NCBI GenBank assembly: GCA_900299205.1
Contig: OMIW01000168.1
Coordinates: forward strand, 1 to 16,882
Direction of reading: 5' to 3'
DNA length: 16,882 bases
Origin: Pseudomonadota bacterium
GTDB lineage: Bacteria > Bdellovibrionota_C > UBA2361 > OMIW01
In this document: positions 1 to 5,246 of the stretch, in pieces
Layout of the letters: every line of letters starts with the position of its first letter
Numbering within the stretch: the first letter of the stretch is position 1
Program-made: the position numbers and the translations under genes
The notes under the pieces: generated by a model
Database searches by the model: none
Told to the model about the DNA's origin: nothing
The model's input: the letters and a program-made list of their open reading frames with translations, nothing else

Positions 1-44
1 GACAATACTCCGCCAGGTGCGGACAGGAAGATAACAAGGTGGGC

Positions 45-62
45 CGCTCGCAGGAACGAGCG
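45..62 (+). other. Small hairpin upstream of the first gene
   Basis: CGCTCG (45-50) and CGAGCG (57-62) form a perfect 6-bp stem with a six-base loop, followed by TCTTTC. It could be the weak end of an upstream transcript or a leader structure. The stretch 1-117 has no stop in the frame of the next gene, but it uses AGG arginine codons unusually often for this window and has no in-frame start before 118. I therefore read it as non-coding, with low certainty. Confidence 0.25.
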
Positions 63-117
63 TCTTTCGAACCGTGGAAGGACCGAGCCTCTCCGGGTAC
101 CCAAGGAAAGCTGGGAC

Positions 118-1059
118 GTGGCGAAGGCACAGACGGCGATACTTGGCCACCCACACTCTCTCATCTGTGATGTTGTGAGAGCGATCTCGAATGCCTCAGC
201 GCTCTTAAAGACGGACGATCCGACGAGTATTCGGCTGTTCTCACGGCAGTCTATTCAGTTTCTCGTTAAGGTTTCCCCCACCATAACCTCGGCTCTATTC
301 TTCGCAGCCCAGGAGTATTATCCGATTCATCTACTCAGATGCCGTCCGCTCAATCGAACTAAACTAGTAGCCCTCTTCGAACCGGAGGAGCTTCTCGCAA
401 TCGTTTCAGCGACCTATTTCGGCCGCACCCTTCGAAAAAATATTCCGGAGACCGTGTGGGAATCTCATGCACAGAAACTTGTCCTGCACTCCTTTCTCGG
501 TGGAGTTGCGGGCAAGCACGTTCCGGGAGTAGGTCTTGGCCACGGTATTCTTCTTGGTCTTCTCGATTACCTCTCGTTTCTTATTCAACTAAATTACTTG
601 GCTCCTTCAGAGGACCCCAAAGCGAGCCCTCAGAGAACAGAAGGGCGAATGTTCGATCCTGAGGATGAAATGAGGCTTTTCTCATGCCTCCACCACCAAA
701 TTGCCTACGTAATTGCGACTTCAGCCGGGTTCCACTCAAATATCCGGGCCGTCTTCCTGGCTAGCGCGACAGATTCAGTAGCAGAGTCTCGTCCAGACCC
801 AGAGACTGACAAGTGGAGACACTCTTTGGCTGCGACTGCAGATCTTCATTACTCCGGCCTTCTTTCCCCGTTACGCCATGGATTAGCTTTTCGGGATGAA
901 GTTGCTCGTTCAATTAATCGGACGGCGGGAACTGTAAGAGCTCATCCGGATCAGCTAAATCCGTGGTTTTTGCGAAGCCCCTCGGAACTTCCAGCCCAGA
1001 TTCTGGATGAACTTGAATTATCCGCAGATTTAGGTGTCGAGGACGGATTTGATGAGTGA
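118..1059 (+). CDS. HDOD-domain-like protein
   Basis: This 313-residue protein has no signal peptide. Residues about 45-165 follow the HDOD pattern. 'SPTITSALFFAAQEYY' matches the usual DPxLtxxLLxxANSxxY helix, followed by a leucine-rich 'LVALFEPEELLAIV' helix. A W-x-x-[HS]-x-x-[AK] helix (VWESHAQKLV) comes next, and then the GLLHD-like segment reads 'GILLGLLDYLSFL'. A later stretch near residue 185 (EDEMRLFSCLHHQIAYVIA) matches the ExxxxgxxHaxxGaxLa helix. HDOD proteins are non-catalytic relatives of HD phosphohydrolases and often act as scaffolds in signalling or c-di-GMP control; that role here is inference. The GTG start at 118 follows AAGGAAAG (103-110). The frame is also open to the window edge, so an earlier start outside the window cannot be excluded. 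The C-terminal 100 residues are unassigned. Confidence 0.6.
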   Translation: MAKAQTAILGHPHSLICDVVRAISNASALLKTDDPTSIRLFSRQSIQFLVKVSPTITSALFFAAQEYYPIHLLRCRPLNRTKLVALFEPEELLAIVSATYFGRTLRKNIPETVWESHAQKLVLHSFLGGVAGKHVPGVGLGHGILLGLLDYLSFLIQLNYLAPSEDPKASPQRTEGRMFDPEDEMRLFSCLHHQIAYVIATSAGFHSNIRAVFLASATDSVAESRPDPETDKWRHSLAATADLHYSGLLSPLRHGLAFRDEVARSINRTAGTVRAHPDQLNPWFLRSPSELPAQILDELELSADLGVEDGFDE

Positions 1060-1115
1060 GAGCGGAACTTTGGGAACCCATCTCAGAGTTGGTGCTTGGG
1101 CAAAGCCCTTCCGTC

Positions 1116-1144
1116 AGACCCTCGCTTGTCGTAGAATAGGGTCT
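1116..1144 (+). terminator. Weak stem-loop after the HDOD-like gene
   Basis: AGACCCT (1116-1122) and AGGGTCT (1138-1144) form a perfect 7-bp inverted repeat with a 15-base loop. It lies about 57 bases after the stop at 1059. No T run follows, so it could be a Rho-dependent or processing end rather than an intrinsic terminator. The rest of 1060-1304 shows no gene and no convincing promoter. Confidence 0.25.
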
Positions 1145-1304
1145 CTTCAACCAGTTCTATTGATGACGTCCTTGGTTGTTAGTTGGACTCCCCATCGCGG
1201 ATTGTTTGACTTGAAATTAGGGCGATGACTTTTCTTTACTCTGGAGCCAAGGCGACCGATTCTCTCATCGTCTTTGTTGTAATACGTTTGCAAGGAGAAA
1301 TTGA

Positions 1305-1682
1305 ATGACAAGCTCAGATCGCCGAACCTTCATAAAAAAATCACTCGCCATTCTGGCGACTACACCTATGTGGGCCCATGTGGCCTCTTCAGGACCGGCC
1401 CATGCCCAACCAGCCACGCCGACCAAGGCACTTGACGAGAATGATCCTATGGCGGCAGGTCTTGGCTACAGGCATGATGCCAGCGCGGTTGACACGGCTA
1501 AGTACCCAAAGCGCTCTGGTCCAGATGGCGCTAAACAACTCTGTTCCTCTTGTCAGTTCTATCAGGTAGGAGGTTTGAAAGCCGAGGGGAAAGACGGAGA
1601 GTGGGGTAAGTGCATTATCTTTGCAAATGGACTAGTCGCGGCTGGGGGATGGTGTAACTCCTGGGCACCCAAGGTGGGTTAG
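1305..1682 (+). CDS. High-potential iron-sulfur protein (HiPIP), Tat-exported
   Basis: This 125-residue protein is a periplasmic one-electron carrier with a [4Fe-4S] cluster. In characterised relatives it shuttles electrons between membrane cytochrome complexes and terminal oxidases or reaction centres. The N-terminus carries a twin-arginine motif (SSDRRTFIKKS, residues 3-13), a hydrophobic stretch and an AHA cleavage site near residue 34, as expected for a protein folded before export. The cluster cysteines are Cys80, Cys83, Cys103 and Cys117, spaced C-x2-C-x19-C-x13-C, with the family 'GWCNSW' end and the 'GYRHDA' segment. AAGGAG at 1292-1297 sits seven bases before the ATG. It appears to be a single-gene unit, with a stem-loop after it and 474 bases before the next gene. 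The physiological partner is not identifiable here; the exported cytochrome at 5247 is one candidate by inference only. Confidence 0.93.
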   Translation: MTSSDRRTFIKKSLAILATTPMWAHVASSGPAHAQPATPTKALDENDPMAAGLGYRHDASAVDTAKYPKRSGPDGAKQLCSSCQFYQVGGLKAEGKDGEWGKCIIFANGLVAAGGWCNSWAPKVG

Positions 1683-1716
1683 AACACAAACATCATCCGC
1701 AGGCGGCCCTGCCAAA

Positions 1717-1746
1717 AGCCTCGGGGATCAGTATTCCCCCGAGGCT
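1717..1746 (+). terminator. GC-rich stem-loop after the HiPIP gene
   Basis: AGCCTCGGGG (1717-1726) and CCCCGAGGCT (1737-1746) form a perfect 10-bp stem with a 10-base loop, 34 bases after the HiPIP stop. No T run follows on the + strand. On the - strand a TTTT follows the stem, but no - strand gene ends here. It is the most likely transcript end or 3' stabiliser of the HiPIP message. Confidence 0.45.
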
Positions 1747-1945
1747 ATCGTCTGACTGTCTCGATTTCTCCCCCACCAACGCATATCCCGCATAGGATAA
1801 TATCCGTATTTTTAAACGGTTGAATACTCTCTCCCTAATTCCCCTAGGAGATGGTATTTTTACTCTGTGAGATTTAAGCGGCTTGAACTATTCTGCTCCT
1901 GATTTGCCTGAGGACTACAGGACGAAACGAAAACAGAGCGCCGGT

Positions 1946-1974
1946 TTGACCCGATGAGTCGGTCAGCGTATCCT
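1946..1974 (+). promoter_or_regulatory. Sigma70-like promoter for the 2157 gene unit
   Basis: TTGACC (1946-1951), a 17-base spacer and TATCCT (1969-1974) fit a housekeeping -35/-10 pair. Transcription would start near 1981, giving a leader of about 175 bases before the ATG at 2157. Its placement supports a unit running through the six-cysteine protein, sua5 and the epimerase-like gene. Confidence 0.45.
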
Positions 1975-2144
1975 GTTCCTTTCTGGAAGGGTACCGGGTG
2001 GAGTTGTATTCCGGTTGGGTGTCATTACGGCGCCGAGATTGTCAGCTGGGGAAGTGGATGAAACATTTCAGAATCCGTTCGATATCACCTCGACAGATCA
2101 GCGAATCGCTTCAGGGTAAAAGACCCTCCACCTCGAAGTCTGTT

Positions 2145-2149
2145 GGAGG
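2145..2149 (+). promoter_or_regulatory. Shine-Dalgarno site deciding the 2157 start
   Basis: GGAGG at 2145-2149 is a near-ideal ribosome binding site seven bases before the ATG at 2157. It favours 2157 over the longer in-frame starts at 1998 (GTG) and 2058 (ATG), which would bury the signal-peptide-like segment inside the protein. Confidence 0.65.
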
Positions 2150-2156
2150 TCAGTTG

Positions 2157-2624
2157 ATGCGACGAGGCGGGTCCCTCGCAACAGCTGTTGTTGTTTCCTT
2201 CACTACCCTAACGATGGCTCGCCAGCCAAACCTAGCAACTGCGGATATCCGAGCCTCGTTTCGGTTTGATGGAACCGCCCGGCGCTGCGCCGACCTGATA
2301 ACGCCCTGCCTCTCTCTCTCTCAACAACAACGCTCAAGCTGTCTCTTTGAAGTTGCCCTTGACTCTCACTGTGAGGGATCAGAGTTAGGTAGGCTCGCAT
2401 TTCGTCGTTGGGCCAACGAAGCGAACGGGGAGGGGGATGTCGATGTAACAGACGCCACGACTCAAGCAATCGATGATGACGCCTCCTGTATCGACAGGTT
2501 TGATGCACGTCTCGAGGAGCGACTCAGATCGGGGCATTTAAGCTCCTCGGAGATTGTTCAACTTTCCGGCTCACTTGAGGGATGTCGGATGGCTCCCCAA
2601 AAACCAGAACTTCTACGACCTTGA
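2157..2624 (+). CDS. Exported six-cysteine protein of unknown function
   Basis: I do not recognise this 155-residue protein. Residues 1-21 (MRRGGSLATAVVVSFTTLTMA) look like a short Sec signal peptide. The mature part has six cysteines (44, 51, 62, 72, 111, 143), an even number that would suit disulfides in the periplasm. Two parts look loosely similar: a first unit with Cys44/51/62/72 ending in 'LGRLAFRRWA', and a second unit with Cys111 and Cys143 around 'FDARLEERLRSGHL'. An acidic stretch (GEGDVDVTD, then IDDD) links them. A (CT)6 tract at 2310-2321 encodes residues 52-55 (LSLS). The gene ends 52 bases before sua5 and probably shares its transcript. Its link to Sua5 is unknown and may be only positional. 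Confidence 0.65.
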   Translation: MRRGGSLATAVVVSFTTLTMARQPNLATADIRASFRFDGTARRCADLITPCLSLSQQQRSSCLFEVALDSHCEGSELGRLAFRRWANEANGEGDVDVTDATTQAIDDDASCIDRFDARLEERLRSGHLSSSEIVQLSGSLEGCRMAPQKPELLRP

Positions 2625-2654
2625 TTCGGGCTTCGAACGGCTTGATTGGAAACG

Positions 2655-2663
2655 CCCCCCCCC
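2655..2663 (+). repeat. C9 homopolymer before the sua5 ribosome binding site
   Basis: Nine C residues lie immediately before AGGAAG (2664-2669), the ribosome binding site of sua5. The tract is non-coding if sua5 starts at 2677. It is prone to slippage in replication and to error in sequencing. Confidence 0.8.
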
Positions 2664-2676
2664 AGGAAGTGGTGAG

Positions 2677-3726
2677 ATGGTTCAGCTGGGTTCAATTTCC
2701 GAGATCGTGTCGGCCGATGAGGATGTGCTAGAGGCTCTCAGCACATACATCCTCGACGACGGTATCGTCGCTTTTCCAACCGAAACGGTTTATGGTCTTG
2801 GAGGCTTTGCCTCTTCCTCTAAAGCGATTTTATCGATCTTTCGTCTCAAGGGTCGTCCGGCCACCAATCCTCTTATCGTTCATCTCAGCTCCCTGACAAA
2901 AGTCGAAGATGTCGCTCTCTTGCATGGCTCTCGGGCAGAGAACAGAATGGAACGACTGGCCTCGCGTATCGATCCCCTCATACCAGGTCCTCTGACTCTC
3001 GTCCTTCCTGCGAGACCTGACTCAACAGCACCCGAAGTACGAGCAGGCGGACCCACGATTGCAATCCGGGTCCCCCGTCATCCAATTGCTCAGGCTTTCC
3101 TCAAGCGTGTCGCTGTGCCGATAGCAGCTCCCAGCGCAAATCGTTCAACTCATATTAGCCCAACGAGACCGAGACATGTTCTCGAGGAGTTTCCCGATGC
3201 GGGCATTCCTATTCTTGACGGTGGGGACTGTCAGATAGGGCTTGAATCCACAGTCATCGATATCACCTGCGACGAGCCGACCGTACTTCGTCCTGGATTC
3301 ATCACCCAGGAGATGCTTCAAGACGTCCTCGAGGAACGGGTGACAATGGCTGCTGGTCATCTTAAACATTCCTCGACTATCCCCGTTCCTGCTCGCTCCC
3401 CTGGGCAAATGAGCCGACATTACTCCCCACGCACTCCTCTTTACCGTCCAGAGCAACTCTCGACACTCCTCAGTCGTCCTCTCAAGATCGGCTGGGTGTG
3501 CTTCTCCGCCCGGGATGCAGAAAATACAAATTTGCCCCAAAACCCACCAGCTCTGCTGCGAATCCTGAGCCCGCAAGGGGACATCAACGAAGCGGCCTAC
3601 CACCTTTACTCAACACTCCGCGAGCTTGATAATCAAAATTTAGACGCTATCGTCGTTGACCATATTCCGGAGCTTGGCGTGGGAAAGGCAATACTCGATA
3701 GACTTGGAAGAGCGCAGGCTCGATAA
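2677..3726 (+). CDS. L-threonylcarbamoyladenylate synthase, Sua5 type
   Basis: The enzyme condenses threonine, bicarbonate and ATP to threonylcarbamoyl-AMP, the donor for t6A37 on tRNAs that read ANN codons; the TsaD complex then transfers it. The 349-residue length and two-domain layout match Sua5 rather than the shorter TsaC. The YrdC-fold part shows FPTETVYGLG (33-42), KGRPATNPLIVH (58-69), PGPLTLVL (103-110), APSANRS (151-157) and GLESTVID (188-195). The linker SPGQMSRHYSP (241-251) leads into the C-terminal Sua5 domain, which ends with 'LDAIVVDHIPE' and 'AILDRLGRA'. AGGAAG at 2664-2669 sits seven bases before the ATG. A longer in-frame TTG at 2554 would overlap the upstream gene and add no family sequence. 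It lies between the six-cysteine gene and the epimerase-like gene (31-base gap) in one probable operon. Confidence 0.93.
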   Translation: MVQLGSISEIVSADEDVLEALSTYILDDGIVAFPTETVYGLGGFASSSKAILSIFRLKGRPATNPLIVHLSSLTKVEDVALLHGSRAENRMERLASRIDPLIPGPLTLVLPARPDSTAPEVRAGGPTIAIRVPRHPIAQAFLKRVAVPIAAPSANRSTHISPTRPRHVLEEFPDAGIPILDGGDCQIGLESTVIDITCDEPTVLRPGFITQEMLQDVLEERVTMAAGHLKHSSTIPVPARSPGQMSRHYSPRTPLYRPEQLSTLLSRPLKIGWVCFSARDAENTNLPQNPPALLRILSPQGDINEAAYHLYSTLRELDNQNLDAIVVDHIPELGVGKAILDRLGRAQAR

Positions 3727-3757
3727 ACACCACGAGCTAAACATCAGAGAGGCTGGA

Positions 3758-4276
3758 ATGATTTCAGGGGTAATCTGCAAAGAACTCGTTTCCCATGGAG
3801 ACGAGCGCGGCTTTTTCAGAGAAGTCATCCGAGAGAGCGATCCTCTTTTTGTCGAGGGTCATTTTGGCCAGTGGAGTCACAGCAAAATGGTCAAGAATGT
3901 TGTGAAAGCTTGGCACTTTCACCATCTTCAGACCGATTGGTGGTATGTGCCTATCGGGGTCGTCAGAACGGTATTGATTGACAACAGGCCGGAGAGCACC
4001 ACATTCCGAGCAAAGATGGAGCTCCTGATGGGGGATCCCGCTCTTGACAGAGAAGCAAGGGCCGTATGTGTAAAGATCCCCCCTGGTGTGCTCCACGGAT
4101 GTAAAGTTCTCAGTGATGTTGCTCACCTTTTCTACATCACCAGCGAACAGTATAACCCTCTCGATGAAGGCCGATTACCGTTTAATTCCGAGGAGGTCGG
4201 ATATTTATGGGGAGAAGGGGTACTAACCGTGGAGAATGACCGACGCACCTTTATTCCCCCTCATTGTCGTATTTAG
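3758..4276 (+). CDS. RmlC-like (dTDP-4-dehydrorhamnose 3,5-epimerase family) cupin
   Basis: This 172-residue protein has the RmlC jelly-roll layout. 'GDERGFFRE' near the start matches the family's GDxRGxF motif. Next come 'WHFHHLQTDWWYVPIG' in place of the catalytic-histidine strand, 'VLIDNRPES', 'IPPGVLHGCKVLSDVA' with the second histidine, and 'FYITSEQYNPLDEG' with the tyrosines. RmlC converts dTDP-4-dehydro-6-deoxyglucose to the L-lyxo form on the way to dTDP-rhamnose. Here the Arg and Lys that flank the histidine and bind substrate in RmlC appear replaced by Lys and Trp, and no rmlA, rmlB or rmlD lies nearby. A different 4-keto sugar nucleotide is therefore possible. The ATG at 3758 is preferred because the upstream TTG extension runs into sua5. 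Its ribosome binding site is poor, so translation may be coupled to sua5. Confidence 0.8.
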   Translation: MISGVICKELVSHGDERGFFREVIRESDPLFVEGHFGQWSHSKMVKNVVKAWHFHHLQTDWWYVPIGVVRTVLIDNRPESTTFRAKMELLMGDPALDREARAVCVKIPPGVLHGCKVLSDVAHLFYITSEQYNPLDEGRLPFNSEEVGYLWGEGVLTVENDRRTFIPPHCRI

Positions 4277-4389
4277 AATTTTGAAGGAAGCAAGCCTCGT
4301 TGCGATAGACTTTACTGGTAAATGTTAGTGGCTCATCGTTCGGGGGACGCGCCCAGAAGTATCAAAAGGTCACTTGAGACCATAAGAGC

Positions 4390-4413
4390 GACCGACACGG
4401 TCCAGATTTTTTT
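4390..4413 (+). terminator. Candidate intrinsic terminator after the epimerase-like gene
   Basis: GACCG (4390-4394), loop ACA and CGGTC (4398-4402) form a perfect 5-bp stem. A run of seven Ts at 4407-4413 begins four bases later. The stem is short and the T run is slightly displaced, so efficiency is doubtful. Its position about 115 bases after the stop suits the end of the sua5 unit. Confidence 0.4.
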
Positions 4414-4582
4414 GATGCTTTGTGGTCGGGGAATAAAACTCTGGCTAGGGGCTATCTGCCCTGATATTTAGTCTTATCCGTGAATGAGGAACTACCAAAA
4501 GCGATGATTTTATCGTCCCTTCGAGTGGCTCCTTTCCAAGTTAATCAACTAATTTTTAAACGGCGACGCTCACTTGATCATC

Positions 4583-4613
4583 TTGCGGGGTGACAACGAA
4601 CAGGGAGTATACT
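4583..4613 (+). promoter_or_regulatory. Candidate promoter for the 4723 gene
   Basis: TATACT at 4608-4613 is a good -10 element. The best -35-like match is TTGCGG at 4583-4588 with a long 19-base spacer. Transcription would start near 4620, leaving a leader of about 100 bases. Confidence rests mainly on the -10 and on the position. Confidence 0.35.
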
Positions 4614-4722
4614 AGTTTCTGCTCAGTCGCCTAAATCATTCTCTCGATGATGAGTTATGAGAAAAGCGACCATCGATGAAGTACCTGGTAAAAAACTTTT
4701 TATATTCAGAGGAGAACGCCTC

Positions 4723-5076
4723 ATGAAAAAGCTCTTTTTTTCTGCGCTCATCGCCATTCCCACCGTGGCTATCGCTGCTGAGCCATCGATCCTTGAGATC
4801 GAAAAATCAATCCAATTTCATCAAGCTGAGGCAGTTCGGTTAGAGTCTCAGGCACAAGACATTCTCAATACAACTACTCCCAACCAGGCGAATAAGTTCC
4901 TCGACACGAAATTTCCTGATTCGAGTGCCGCTCCGAGGCAGGTTGCTCGTTATACTGCAACTGTCAGGAAGGATGCGCAACGAATGATTGCTCAGGCGAC
5001 CGAGCACAAGCAAATTGCGACAAACCTTCTGGGCGAAGCGGAGACCATCCGAGCTCGGATGAAGAACGCCCAATAA
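4723..5076 (+). CDS. Small exported helical protein of unknown function
   Basis: This 117-residue protein has a clear Sec signal peptide: MKK, a hydrophobic core (LFFSALIAIPTVA) and an AIAA cleavage site near residue 19. The mature part of about 98 residues is rich in Ala, Gln, Glu and Lys. It is predicted to form two long helices, residues about 22-50 and 70-115, joined by a loop containing 'TTTPNQANKFLDTKFPDSS'. The second half repeats alanine and long polar side chains in a coiled-coil-like way. There are no cysteines and no lipobox, so it should be a soluble periplasmic protein. AGGAG at 4710-4714 lies eight bases before the ATG. This favours 4723 over the in-frame ATG at 4657, which would hide the signal peptide. 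I cannot assign a family. Confidence 0.75.
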   Translation: MKKLFFSALIAIPTVAIAAEPSILEIEKSIQFHQAEAVRLESQAQDILNTTTPNQANKFLDTKFPDSSAAPRQVARYTATVRKDAQRMIAQATEHKQIATNLLGEAETIRARMKNAQ

Positions 5077-5089
5077 ATGAATCGAAGAT

Positions 5090-5126
5090 CCGATGTCGAT
5101 TAAAGTCGGCATCGGTTACCGACATC
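5090..5126 (+). terminator. Overlapping inverted repeats after the 4723 gene
   Basis: CCGATGTCGA (5090-5099) and TCGGCATCGG (5106-5115) form a 10-bp stem with one T-G wobble and a six-base loop, 13 bases after the stop. GATGTCG (5092-5098) can instead pair with CGACATC (5120-5126), and GTCGG (5105-5109) with CCGAC (5119-5123). Only a weak T stretch (5125-5129) follows. It is probably a transcript end. The competing pairings would also allow an attenuator-like switch ahead of the cytochrome gene. Confidence 0.4.
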
Positions 5127-5174
5127 TTTCACTACTCTCTGACATGTCTGGGAATCGCGATAGAGACCAACCTC

Positions 5175-5183
5175 TGATATGAT
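5175..5183 (+). promoter_or_regulatory. Extended -10 promoter for the cytochrome gene
   Basis: TGATATGAT at 5175-5183 is a TG-N-TATGAT extended -10 element, which can work without a good -35; none is visible near 5155-5160. Transcription would start near 5190, just before the palindrome at 5198-5213. Confidence 0.45.
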
Positions 5184-5197
5184 TGGCATTCAGCCTG

Positions 5198-5213
5198 ATA
5201 TCTGATCAGATAT
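5198..5213. promoter_or_regulatory. 16-base perfect palindrome, candidate operator
   Basis: ATATCTGATCAGATAT is symmetric over all 16 bases and lies 33 bases before the preferred ATG of the cytochrome gene. With the start of transcription predicted near 5190, a bound dimer would block early elongation. It is too AT-rich and short-looped to be a good terminator. It does not match the FNR/CRP consensus well, so the regulator is unknown. Confidence 0.5.
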
Positions 5214-5246
5214 TATTTTGTGTCTCCATTCTCAGGGTTTGAGAGC

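Larger units (their letters stand above)
1683..2156. other. 474-base intergenic region
   Basis: I see no convincing gene here. The region holds a GC-rich stem-loop (1717-1746), a near-symmetrical word CCGTATTTTTAAACGG (1804-1819) whose last 12 bases recur at 4552-4563, a sigma70-like promoter (1946-1974) and the leader of the next gene. The reading frame of the 2157 gene extends upstream to a GTG at 1998 and an ATG at 2058. Neither has the strong ribosome binding site or signal peptide seen at 2157. Confidence 0.6.
4277..4722. other. 446-base intergenic region
   Basis: No supported gene is visible. The region contains a short hairpin followed by seven Ts (4390-4413), a small GGGC/GCCC hairpin near 4447-4461, a second copy of the 12-base word ATTTTTAAACGG (4552-4563), and a -10-like TATACT (4608-4613) followed by a leader of roughly 100 bases. 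A small regulatory RNA could sit here, but nothing in the sequence proves one. Confidence 0.55.

Noticed and set aside
20-60. Possible SRP RNA-like words (CCAGGT, GGAAG) at the window start
   Set aside because: The conserved order of the SRP loop and its tetraloop stem cannot be formed; only isolated words match.
1034-1228. 64-codon + strand reading frame after the HDOD-like gene
   Set aside because: It overlaps the end of that gene, has no ribosome binding site, and reads through a stem-loop with no recognisable protein features.
1998-2156. Longer N-terminus of the six-cysteine protein from GTG 1998 or ATG 2058
   Set aside because: The GGAGG site and signal-peptide-like segment sit at 2157; the extension is basic and shows no domain features.
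4322-4471. 49-codon + strand reading frame in the 446-base gap
   Set aside because: There is no ribosome binding site, it crosses the candidate terminator, and the product shows no signal or family features.
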